Origin: CAVUAT01 sp963848045 | GTDB taxonomy: Bacteria > Actinomycetota > Thermoleophilia > Solirubrobacterales > 70-9 | Length of the DNA stretch: 64,000 nucleotides | Assembly (NCBI GenBank): GCA_963848045.1 | Contig: CAWKCC010000001.1 | Coordinates: 310,001-374,000 of the forward strand | Direction: 5' to 3' | Part shown: positions 15,934 to 23,457 of the stretch, piece after piece | Layout: each line of letters opens with the position of its first letter | Position numbering within the stretch: position 1 is the first letter of the stretch | Notes under the pieces: generated by a model | Databases searched by the model: none | The model's input: the letters and a program-made list of their open reading frames with translations, nothing else | What the model was told of the DNA's origin: nothing | Translations under genes and position numbers: made by a program

Positions 15934-18174
15934 TCAGGCAAGATCGAAGCGGTCGAGGTTCATCACCTTGTCCCAGGCCGCGACGAAGTCGTGCACGAAC
16001 TTCTCGCGTGCGTCGGCGCTCGCGTAGACCTCCGCAAGCGCGCGCAGCTCTGAATTCGACCCGAAGACGAGGTCTGCGCGGCTGCCGGTCCACTTGACCT
16101 CGCCGCCGGCGCGGTCGCGGCCCTCGAACGTCTCCGCATCGTCGGACGTCGCCGACCATTCCGTGCCCAGGTCGAGCAGGTTGACGAAGAAATCGTTCGT
16201 CAGCGACCCGGGGTCCGAGGTGAGGACACCGAGGTCGGACCCGTCCCAGTTCGCGCCGAGGACACGAAGGCCGCCCACCAGGACGGTCATCTCCGGGGCG
16301 CTCAGGGTGAGCAGGTTCGCGCGGTCGAGCAGCAGGTACTCGCCCTGCAGCCGGTTGCCGCTCGCGATGTAGTTGCGGAACCCGTCGGCCCGCGGCTCGA
16401 GCGCGGCGAACGACTCGGCGTCGGTCTGCTCCGCGGAAGCGTCCGCGCGTCCCGGGGTGAACGGGACCACGACCTCGTGGCCGGCGCTCCTGGCGGCCTG
16501 CTCGACGGCCGCGCAGCCGCCGAGCACGATCAGGTCGGCGAGCGAGACCCGCTTGCCTCCGGACTGCGAGCTGTTGAAGGCCTCCTGGATGCCCTCCAGG
16601 GTGCTCAGCGCCTTCGCCAGCTCGGCGGGGTTGTTGACCTCCCAGTCCTTCTGCGGGGAGAGGCGGATGCGCGCGCCGTTCGCGCCGCCGCGCTTGTCGC
16701 TGCCGCGAAACGACGCCGCCGACGCCCAAGCCGTGGAGACCAGCTGGGAGACGGACAGCTCCGAATCGAGGATCTGGCCCTTGAGGGCGACGATGTCCTC
16801 CGGTCCGATCAGCTCGTGCGTCACCTCGGGGACGGGGTCCTGCCAGATCAGCTCCTCGTCCGGGACCTCCGGACCGAGGTAGCGCGCAAGCGGGCCCATG
16901 TCGCGGTGGGTCAGCTTGAACCACGCCCGGGCGAACGCTTCGGCGAGCTCGTCGGGGTTCTCGTAGAAGCGCCGCGAGATCTTCTCGTAGACCGGGTCGG
17001 CGCGCATGGCGACGTCCGCGGTCGACATGATCGGCGCGTGCCGGCGTGACGGGTCGTGCGCGTCCGGCACGGTGTCGGCAGAGCCGCCGTCCTTCGGGGC
17101 CCACTGATGCGCGCCGGCCGGGCTCTCGACGAGCTCCCACTCGTTCTCGAACAGCGTTTCGAAGTAGCTGTTGTCCCACTTCACCGGGGTCGCCGTCCAG
17201 GCGCCCTCGAGTCCGCTTGTGATCGCGTCGTCGCCTTTGCCGGTCCCGTAGCTGTTGCGCCAGCCGAGCCCCTGCTCCTCGAGCGGTGCGCCCTCGGGCT
17301 CGGGGCCGACGTACTCGTCCGGGTCGGCCGCGCCGTGCATCTTGCCGAAGGTGTGGCCCCCGGCGGTCAGAGCCACCGTCTCCTCGTCGTTCATTGCCAT
17401 GCGGCTGAACGTCTCGCGGATGTCGCGGGCCAAGGCGAGCGGGTCCGGGTTGCCGTTCGGGCCCTCCGGGTTGACGTAGATCAGGCCCATCTGCACGGCG
17501 CCGAGGGGCCGCTCGAGCTCGCGGTCGCCCGTGTAGCGCTCGTCGCCGAGCCATTCGCGCTCGGGGCCCCAGTAGACGTCCTCGTCTGGCTCCCAGACGT
17601 CCTCGCGGCCTCCTGCGAAGCCGAAGGTCTCGAAGCCCATCGACTCGAGGGCGACGTTGCCGGCGAGCACCATCAGGTCCGCCCACGAGAGGTTCCGGCC
17701 GTACTTCTGCTTCACCGGCCACAGCACCCTGCGCGCCTTGTCGAGGTTCGCGTTGTCGGGCCAGCTGTTGAGCGGCGCGAAGCGCTGCTGGCCGGCTCCC
17801 GCGCCGCCGCGGCCGTCGTGAATGCGGTACGTGCCCGCGCTGTGCCAAGCCATCCGGATAATCAACGGGCCGTAGTGCCCGTAATCGGCCGGCCACCAGT
17901 CCTGCGAGGTCGTGAGCACGTCCTCGATGTCCTTCTTGACCGCGTCGAGGTCGAGGGAGTTGAACGCCTCGGCGTAGTCGAACCCCTCTCCCAGCGGGTT
18001 GGCCACCGCCGGGTTCTTGGCGAGGATCTTGAGGTTGAGCCGGTCGGGCCACCAACCCCGGTTGCCGCCGCCCTGGGTCGGCTCGGGTGCGCGGTCGTGA
18101 GCGGCCGGGCAGCCACCCGTCGCGCTCTCCTGCTCGTTCATCTCTCCAACTGCGGCATCAGGCTTGTCAGACAC
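15934..18174 (-). CDS. katG: Catalase-peroxidase
   Basis: 746 aa from GTG 18174 with AGGAAAGG upstream (an ATG at residue 12 is also possible); full length for KatG. The distal haem pocket is MAWHSAGTYR (Arg-Trp-His), the proximal ligand is in TAGGHTFGKMHG, and the covalent Met-Tyr-Trp adduct residues fall in YVNPEGPNGNPDP and ADLMVLAGNVALESMG. The duplicated C-terminal domain, without haem, is complete. It destroys hydrogen peroxide in the cytoplasm with both catalase and peroxidase activity. It lies 42 bases downstream of furA, the classic actinobacterial furA-katG operon, so peroxide- or iron-responsive control is expected. The pair sits between tRNA fragments A and B. Confidence 0.97.
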   Translation of the reverse strand: MSDKPDAAVGEMNEQESATGGCPAAHDRAPEPTQGGGNRGWWPDRLNLKILAKNPAVANPLGEGFDYAEAFNSLDLDAVKKDIEDVLTTSQDWWPADYGHYGPLIIRMAWHSAGTYRIHDGRGGAGAGQQRFAPLNSWPDNANLDKARRVLWPVKQKYGRNLSWADLMVLAGNVALESMGFETFGFAGGREDVWEPDEDVYWGPEREWLGDERYTGDRELERPLGAVQMGLIYVNPEGPNGNPDPLALARDIRETFSRMAMNDEETVALTAGGHTFGKMHGAADPDEYVGPEPEGAPLEEQGLGWRNSYGTGKGDDAITSGLEGAWTATPVKWDNSYFETLFENEWELVESPAGAHQWAPKDGGSADTVPDAHDPSRRHAPIMSTADVAMRADPVYEKISRRFYENPDELAEAFARAWFKLTHRDMGPLARYLGPEVPDEELIWQDPVPEVTHELIGPEDIVALKGQILDSELSVSQLVSTAWASAASFRGSDKRGGANGARIRLSPQKDWEVNNPAELAKALSTLEGIQEAFNSSQSGGKRVSLADLIVLGGCAAVEQAARSAGHEVVVPFTPGRADASAEQTDAESFAALEPRADGFRNYIASGNRLQGEYLLLDRANLLTLSAPEMTVLVGGLRVLGANWDGSDLGVLTSDPGSLTNDFFVNLLDLGTEWSATSDDAETFEGRDRAGGEVKWTGSRADLVFGSNSELRALAEVYASADAREKFVHDFVAAWDKVMNLDRFDLA

Positions 18175-18216
18175 GGGAAACCCTTTCCTGGCTCAGAGTG
18201 GCGTTTTCGGAAAACT

Positions 18217-18639
18217 TCATGCGGTCGAGCATTCGGGGCACAGACCCCAGTAGACCACCTCGGCCTCGTCGATCACGTAGCCGTGGTCTTCGGCAGCGTC
18301 CAAGCAAGGCGTATCGCCGACGGCGCAGTCGACGTCGGCGATCGCGCCGCACGAGCGGCAGACGACGTGGTGATGGTTGTCCCCCACCCGCGACTCGTAG
18401 CGCGCCACGGAGCCCGGCGGCTGGATGCGCCGCGTCAAACCGGCCGTCGTCAGTGCCTCCAGCACGTCGTAGACCGTCTGCTGGGAGACATCACCGAGAT
18501 CCTCGCGCGCGAGGCCGATGATCGAATACGTGTCGGCGTGCGGATGCTCGTACACCGCGGCCAGCACCGCCATCCGCGGACGCGTGACGCGCAGGGAGGC
18601 ATCGCGCAAGATGCGCTCGAGCTCTGCGGTCGCCGGCAC
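18217..18639 (-). CDS. furA: Fur family transcriptional regulator (FurA/PerR-like)
   Basis: 140 aa from GTG 18639. The winged helix carries RVTRPRMAVLAAV and VSQQTVYDVLEAL (recognition helix). The dimerisation domain has the regulatory metal site NHHHVVCRSCGAI and two CxxC pairs (CRSC and CPEC) for structural zinc. It is likely an autorepressor controlling itself and katG in response to peroxide, as in mycobacteria. The operator candidate lies just upstream at 18661-18675. Confidence 0.93.
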   Translation of the reverse strand: MPATAELERILRDASLRVTRPRMAVLAAVYEHPHADTYSIIGLAREDLGDVSQQTVYDVLEALTTAGLTRRIQPPGSVARYESRVGDNHHHVVCRSCGAIADVDCAVGDTPCLDAAEDHGYVIDEAEVVYWGLCPECSTA

Positions 18640-18660
18640 GCGCGGCAGCCTATCAGTTAT

Positions 18661-18675
18661 CTGGAACGATTCCGG
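18661..18675. promoter_or_regulatory. Candidate FurA operator
   Basis: CTGGAACGATTCCGG, an imperfect palindrome centred on CGA (GGAA/TTCC arms), lies 22 bases upstream of the furA start. AT-rich TATCAGTTAT immediately beside it could hold the -10 element on the minus strand. The position fits autoregulation of furA-katG. The assignment rests on symmetry and position only. Confidence 0.45.
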
Positions 18676-18854
18676 ATTGCTTGCGGTGGGGCACGCTCAC
18701 GGTCGAGACCTGAGGCACGCTGATTCCACGCAGTGCCGAGGCTCCCGTTCGAGGGCCCGATTCCACGACGCCTGTGTCGGCCGATCATGGCGCCTATCCC
18801 GCTTCGCAACCTCGTGTCAAGTGACTTTTCGGGCGCTTCGGCCGACCTGAGGAG

Positions 18855-18899
18855 CGCGCCCGACTGGACTCGAACCAGTTACCTCCGGTTTCGTAGACC
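18855..18899 (-). repeat. tRNA-Arg 3'-end fragment B (att-like scar)
   Basis: Forty-five bases match the tRNA-Arg(ACG) gene from the discriminator base to just past the anticodon, with 2 mismatches in the first 42. Same orientation as the intact gene and the other fragments. The match stops in the anticodon stem. It closes the katG-furA cassette on the right. Confidence 0.82.
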
Positions 18900-19256
18900 T
18901 CGCCTGGTGTTCGGTGGGGCTCGTCTGGGCTCGGGATTCGGCTCCATGCCGCCGTCCCTCGATTCCCGGGCTCGTCTGGGTTCCGCTCAGACCCGCCCCG
19001 TCTGTTGCCCATTTGTTGCCCTCCCGAAGGCTGGGCCGGTATGGGTGACCCTCCTCCCTTCCCCGCCCTTGCCTGGCCAAGGGGGCCTAGGGGCTCAGAC
19101 TGGCGACAAGTAGCGCATGGTCTGTGCCGGCCTTGCGGGCCTTCGTAATAGGTGGCCATCCGGGGGTCTCCCCACGATCCTCCACCTCGCGCCGAAGAGG
19201 ATCCCCAAGCCAAGCTGGGATCCTCTATCCCCTGCATCAACGGGAACAGCGCCGAG

Positions 19257-20111
19257 CTATCGCTTCTTGCGCTTGAGCTTCAGCTTCTTCGTCTGCGTCG
19301 CAGGGTCACCGCCGGTCGGGGTAAAGGTGATCTTGGTCTTGAGCTTGACCTTGCCCTTCTTCTTCAGCTTCTTCTTCTGCTTGCCCTTGGCCTTGATCAC
19401 CAGCTTCACCGTGCCGGCGGCGCCGACCGCCTTGCTGATCACGGCGCCTGTGGTGGAAGCGCCCTTGACACCCTTGCCCCCGAGGACGAGCGAGCCGGGG
19501 TTTGGGACCTCGACGTTCAGAGTCGCCGTGCCCTTCTTCTTGTTGAGCTTGGGCTTGCCGAGGCTGAAGGTGTTCGACGGTTCGAGGACAGCGGAGATGT
19601 TCTGCTGGTAATTCTCCTGAGTGAAGAGGAACGTGGACCAAGGTTGTACGTCCGCGTTGAAGTAGTGATCCGTGTAGGCGGGATCGGCCCTCGAGCAGTC
19701 GTCGGTGACGTATTCGCCGATTCTGTCGCCGGCCTTGACCGGGATCTGGGTTGTGTACGTGTTCAGCGCGCTTGCCGCGGGAGTCTCCAGCGCGCTCTGC
19801 CCCACGATCGTGACGTCAGTGTTCATCGTGAGGTCGGCGCCGGGAGCCGTGCGCCCGACCTTGAACCTGATCTCGGACGGCGGGCTGGCATCCGACTGGT
19901 AGCTCCAGTGGGTGATCACTCCGTCGAAGGGCACCATGTACCGATTGCCGGGGTCAGCCGTCTGTATGTAGGTGTCGGTCCCGCAACTATCCGGGACGAA
20001 CGTCTCGCCCAGAGTCACCGAAGCCTCGGCCGCCGAGGCGCTCGCTGCAAGAATCAGGCTGCTTCCGAAGAGCGCCCCCCAAAGCCTCGGCTGAAGATTG
20101 CCGACCCGCAC
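19257..20111 (-). CDS. Secreted protein with Lys-rich C-terminal module
   Basis: 284 aa from GTG 20111. A signal peptide (RLWGALFGSSLILAASASAAEA) is followed by a beta-rich domain of about 150 residues that is not recognised. The last 100 residues start NTFSLGKPKLNKKKGTATL and continue with VPNPGSLVLGGKGVK and VKLVIKAKGKQKKKLKKKG. They end in a run of lysine and leucine. Modules like this recur at the C-termini of many predicted exported proteins of Solirubrobacterales, and the lysine tail may bind anionic wall polymers. A TACGAT -10-like element lies 12 bases before the start codon. It occupies the B-C cassette alone. Confidence 0.75.
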   Translation of the reverse strand: MRVGNLQPRLWGALFGSSLILAASASAAEASVTLGETFVPDSCGTDTYIQTADPGNRYMVPFDGVITHWSYQSDASPPSEIRFKVGRTAPGADLTMNTDVTIVGQSALETPAASALNTYTTQIPVKAGDRIGEYVTDDCSRADPAYTDHYFNADVQPWSTFLFTQENYQQNISAVLEPSNTFSLGKPKLNKKKGTATLNVEVPNPGSLVLGGKGVKGASTTGAVISKAVGAAGTVKLVIKAKGKQKKKLKKKGKVKLKTKITFTPTGGDPATQTKKLKLKRKKR

Positions 20112-20183
20112 GCGTTGAGCCTATCGTAGGGTCGCGCGCCAAGCAACCACGGGGCGGGGAACCATCGCGGGGCTTTTCCGAAG

Positions 20184-20225
20184 CGCGCCCGACTGGACTC
20201 GAACCAGTGACCTCCGGTTTCGTAG
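20184..20225 (-). repeat. tRNA-Arg 3'-end fragment C (att-like scar)
   Basis: Forty-two bases are identical to the intact tRNA-Arg(ACG) 3' part except for one base. It is the closest of the three fragments to the working gene in both sequence and distance. The flanking sequence changes completely after the anticodon. Confidence 0.85.
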
Positions 20226-20313
20226 CGGGAACGTCAGCCTAGGCCTGCCAGCCACTGTTTCTCCAAAAACCCCTGGTATTGAAGCCTTCTAGTCGTACCG
20301 CTTCAGACCGGTT

Positions 20314-20345
20314 CCGCCCTTATTTCGCCCCTCTACTAAGGGCGG
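20314..20345. terminator. Hairpin downstream of the 20359-20844 gene
   Basis: CCGCCCTTA and TAAGGGCGG form a perfect 9-bp stem around a 14-base loop, 14 bases past the minus-strand stop at 20359. There is no T-tract, so termination efficiency is uncertain. Confidence 0.4.
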
Positions 20346-20358
20346 GACAAGGGCGGCT

Positions 20359-20844
20359 CTAGCTGGCCGCGCTAAGGACCGAACCGGCGACGGCGAGGAC
20401 GATCCCGGCGGCGAGTAGGTACGCGCCCCAAATTCGACCCTTGATGCTGCCCACCAAGACTTCGCGGAGCCTCCGACGCAGCTCGTTATCTCCGGCCACC
20501 TGCGCCTTGTAAAGCGCCTCGGTGTTGCCGAAGTCCTGCTCGTCCATGACCTTCTTCAGATGAACGATGGCGTTGTGGACCGATGCCTCCAAGTCGGTTA
20601 TGCGCTTGACGATTCGCGCCTCGGACGATCCGACCATGCTGGAGGCCCAAGCCGTGGAGCCTGGCGTGGCCGATCCCGCTCTGCGGCCGGGATAGCTCGT
20701 CTCGGGGCGCTCGACCTTCACGGGCTTGTCAAAAAGTGTCTTGGCCCGTTCGCGGTCGTCGCGAATGCCGGAGGCCACCAAGAGGAGGCCCATCAGCTCG
20801 CAGAGACCGCCGCCAATAGAGCAAAGAATGGCCAGCGTCGTCAC
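20359..20844 (-). CDS. Small membrane protein, function unknown
   Basis: 161 aa. Not recognised. The N-terminal transmembrane segment is LAILCSIGGGLCELMGLLLV and the C-terminal one is YLLAAGIVLAVAGSVLSAA. Between them is a cytoplasmic-type stretch of about 100 residues, charged and partly helical (RIVKRITDLEASVHNAIVHL, possible coiled coil). No catalytic motif is seen. The local GC is lower than in neighbouring housekeeping genes, which agrees with acquisition by transfer. It lies inside the C-D cassette between tRNA repeats. Confidence 0.65.
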   Translation of the reverse strand: MTTLAILCSIGGGLCELMGLLLVASGIRDDRERAKTLFDKPVKVERPETSYPGRRAGSATPGSTAWASSMVGSSEARIVKRITDLEASVHNAIVHLKKVMDEQDFGNTEALYKAQVAGDNELRRRLREVLVGSIKGRIWGAYLLAAGIVLAVAGSVLSAAS

Positions 20845-20965
20845 GGCGCTGAGTCTGCCGCCCTGCGCGGACGCCGCTCACGAGTAAATGGCGATAGCGT
20901 CGGCCAAATGGTCGCGTTCGGAGAAGCGGCTTCCGGGCCGCCGCTCAGTGGTCGCTCTCGGCCAC

Positions 20966-21769
20966 TCAGCCACGCCCCACCCACAGGCGCGCCACGCTGC
21001 TCGCGCCTGGCCCTGGCCCTACCCCTAGCGCCGGCGTCATCAGCCACTCGGCCCCGACCCGGTTGCGGGTCGTCTTGTAGCGGTCCTCCTCGGGCGTGTA
21101 CTCGAGGCCGCGATGCGGCAGCCAATCGAAGGCAAAGCCGAGAAAGGCGACGGTCAGCCGCGTCGGCAGGATGATCAGCAGCAGCAGCGGGCCGACCCCG
21201 GCAGCCAGCGCGAATACGACGAGCAGAGCGCCAACGATGAGCGCGTTGACGATGAACTCGACCCGCTCCTTCTGGGGCCTGCCGTTGATCCGCGGGAGGT
21301 AGAACCACAGGTAGGAGATGTCGAGCGTCGCCCAGCGCAACGGCCAACTCCACGCCGGCCCATTCGAGGTGTAGGCGTCGGGATCCTCGTCGGGGTCGTG
21401 GTTGGTGAACCGGTGGTGCTGCATGTGGATGAAGCGGAAGGTCGAGTAGGCGGAAAACGGGCTCGCGAACGGCGCAGACAGACGCCCGAGCCAACGGTTG
21501 ACCGGGTCGCGTTGGGAGATCGTGCGGTGCGAGGCGTCGTGGAGGACCGTGAAGAACATGTAGCTGGCGATCGTGTTGATCGCGATCGCGATCGGATAGG
21601 AGATCGTTCCCTCCAGGGCCAGCGCGGTTGAGCCGCCGAACAGGACCGCGGCGGCAACGAACAGCGCAATCGTCGGCGCCGCGAGATCGGGGATCGGCTC
21701 CCCGGGGTCAGGCAGCAACGAGCGACTGACGGTCGGCGTGTGCGAATGGGCGTGTGCGTCTGAGCTCAT
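20966..21769 (-). pseudogene. Fatty acid desaturase/carotene hydroxylase-like protein, C-terminally truncated
   Basis: 267 aa. The first two histidine boxes are present (HDASH near residue 78 and HMQHHRFTNHDPDEDPD near 116), along with four hydrophobic segments. The family's third box (HxxHH type) should follow the segment ending EWLMTPAL. Instead the frame continues with an unrelated Gly/Pro tail (GVGPGPGASSVARLWVGRG) and stops. Without the third box the di-iron site cannot form, so the protein is probably inactive. The break may be a deletion end from one of the integration events. Upstream it is adjacent to the SnoaL-like gene. Confidence 0.75.
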
Positions 21770-21805
21770 GTCGCTGGACGTACTGGCTCCGGCGCGCCGG
21801 CCTGC

Positions 21806-22213
21806 CTACTCGTCGGAGCCGACTGGGCGGAAGCCGGAGCAGACGATGCGCATCCAGTCGATCCTGCCGTCGCGGGCTGTGAGGTAGACCTGCTGTTCGA
21901 CGAGCGAGCGCCCGCCGGGTCGGTTGACGCGGAAGCGGTAGCCGACGCGCTCGCAGTCTGAGAAAGCGCCGGTCTCGAGGTGATCGATGGCCTCAATCTC
22001 GTCGGAGTCCTCGAACCAGTCCCGGAGCAGCAGCTCGAGGACCGCATCGGGACCAACCGCCTCCCAGCTGCGGTTTGGCGTCAGACCGCGGAGGTCGATC
22101 TCGGGGTGGAGGAGATCGCGGATGCTGGCGGAGCTCTTGGCGGCAAGGCCGCGGGCGAACCTGCCGCCGACCGTGTCCACCTTGGTCACCTGCGAGCGGG
22201 AGCGACTTGCCAT
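21806..22213 (-). CDS. SnoaL-like/NTF2-fold protein
   Basis: 135 aa from ATG 22213. An alpha+beta barrel pattern is visible: N-terminal helices (GRFARGLAAKSSASIRDLLH), then PEIDLRGLTPNRSWEAVGPD, VLELLLRDWFE, and a closing strand VYLTARDGRIDWMRIVCSGF. Such proteins serve as ketosteroid isomerase-like enzymes, cyclases or ligand binders. No catalytic set can be defined. It lies 36 bases upstream of the truncated desaturase on the same strand. Confidence 0.65.
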   Translation of the reverse strand: MASRSRSQVTKVDTVGGRFARGLAAKSSASIRDLLHPEIDLRGLTPNRSWEAVGPDAVLELLLRDWFEDSDEIEAIDHLETGAFSDCERVGYRFRVNRPGGRSLVEQQVYLTARDGRIDWMRIVCSGFRPVGSDE

Positions 22214-22470
22214 CCGGCACGACGGTACCGGACTAGCTCCATGCGTGATCCCTTGCCCATCCCATACGTCGCTACGACGCACGGATTGCTGAGCGGGTGC
22301 AACTCGCGGCACGGCGCGCACTGCAAACGAGCACCCGGCAAGCCTAACGTGGCGAGGACGAGGAACCACGGCCAGCTCGTATGGGCGAAAGCCCCCAGCA
22401 CCCGGGGCGAGGAACCACGGCGCGCAGCGGGAGCAGTTGGGTCCGAGCTCCGTGCGAAGTGGAATCTGAA

Positions 22471-22544
22471 CGCGCCCGACTGGACTCGAACCAGTGACCT
22501 TCGGTTTCGTAGACCGACGCTCTATCCAACTGAGCTACGGGCGC
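22471..22544 (-). tRNA. tRNA-Arg (ACG)
   Basis: A 74-base cloverleaf: acceptor GCGCCCG pairs CGGGCGC, the anticodon stem TCGGT/ACCGA encloses loop CTACGAA (anticodon ACG at 22508-22510), and the T loop is TTCGAGT. The 3' CCA is not encoded. It is the probable target site of the integration scars at 15785, 18855 and 20184. Confidence 0.96.
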
Positions 22545-22623
22545 GTGCGGGGGAAGGGTAGCGGCGGGGGCGGGAGCCGAAGCCGTCTGGCGGGCCGGGC
22601 GCCTGCGTACTCTTCCTCTGCGG

Positions 22624-23436
22624 ATGACCAACGGCTACTTCACCGACGATTCGATGCTGCGGCGGATCAACCGGGAGCGCGTGCTGGCGCTCTCGGGGCC
22701 CCGGGCGCTGCTGATGCAGGCCGCGCACCCGGTCGCGGTTGAGGGGCTGCTGGCGCACACCGACTCGCTCGACGAGCCCTACGAGCGGCTGCAGCGGGTG
22801 GCCGAGGTGCTGACCGCGATCGGATGGGGAAGCCGCGAGGAGGCCGACCGGATGTGCCGGAGGGTGCGCGCGATGCACTCGCAGGTGCGCGGCGAGCTGA
22901 CCGAGGACGTCGGTCCATATCCGGCCGGGACCCCCTACCGGGCCGACGACCCCGAGCTGCTGATGTGGGTGCTGTTCACGCTGATCGACTCGGCTCTGGT
23001 GGTCTATCGCAAGTACCTGGGCGAGCTCGACCGCCACCAGGAGGTCGCCTACTGGGAGGACTACAAGGTCGTGGGCGAGCTGTTCGGGCTGGAGCGCTCG
23101 CAGATGCCCGACACCCTCGCCGACCTGGATGAGTACCGCCGCGAGATGCTGGACGGGGACAGGCTCTATGTCACCGACTGGGCGCGCAGCCAGGCGCGCC
23201 AGATCGTGCTCGACCCTCCCGTTCCCCTCTATCTCAGGCCCCTGTTGGAGACGACCAACTTCATCACGATCGCGCTGCTGCCCGACCGGCTGCGCGAGCA
23301 GTACGGGTTCTCGCCGCTGCCGCCCGTGGCTCTGCGCAGGGCGCTGGTCGCCGGCGGGGCCGAGTACGTGAAGCGGGCCGTGGTGCCGCTGCTGCCCGAG
23401 CGGCTGCGCTACATCCCCGAAGCGCGAGCCGCCTGA
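22624..23436 (+). CDS. Oxygenase MpaB family protein (DUF2236)
   Basis: 270 aa from ATG 22624. It fits the MpaB/Lcp-like family: RVLALSGPRALLMQAAHPVAVEGLLAH near the N-terminus (His-containing helix), then GWGSREEADRMCRRVRAMHSQVRG and a YWEDYKVVGELFGL segment. Lcp relatives are b-type haem oxygenases. The actinobacterial DUF2236 proteins are largely uncharacterised. A TACTCT -10-like box 11 bases before the ATG suggests a leaderless or short-leader transcript. Confidence 0.88.
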   Translation: MTNGYFTDDSMLRRINRERVLALSGPRALLMQAAHPVAVEGLLAHTDSLDEPYERLQRVAEVLTAIGWGSREEADRMCRRVRAMHSQVRGELTEDVGPYPAGTPYRADDPELLMWVLFTLIDSALVVYRKYLGELDRHQEVAYWEDYKVVGELFGLERSQMPDTLADLDEYRREMLDGDRLYVTDWARSQARQIVLDPPVPLYLRPLLETTNFITIALLPDRLREQYGFSPLPPVALRRALVAGGAEYVKRAVVPLLPERLRYIPEARAA

Positions 23437-23457
23437 GAGGACCAATAGCCTTGCCGC

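Larger units (their letters stand above)
18640..19256. other. Gene-poor spacer (furA promoter, tRNA fragment B, possible integrase relic)
   Basis: 617 bases contain the furA upstream region and tRNA fragment B. A stretch around 18960-19080 translates on the minus strand as PSLREGNKWATDG. It is reminiscent of the C-terminus of some actinobacterial phage-type integrases, but too short to claim. No convincing gene, RNA or strong promoter was found in the rest. Confidence 0.4.

Noticed and set aside
15786..16097. Open frames reading SAPDWTRTSDLRFR-like peptides at several tRNA fragments (also near 18733 and 22490)
   Set aside because: These peptides are translations across tRNA-Arg sequence or its fragments; they are artefacts of the repeated RNA gene.
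22214..22470. Repeated GCGAGGAACCACGG-like segments before the tRNA-Arg
   Set aside because: Two short copies only, with no flanking structure; too little to call a repeat element.
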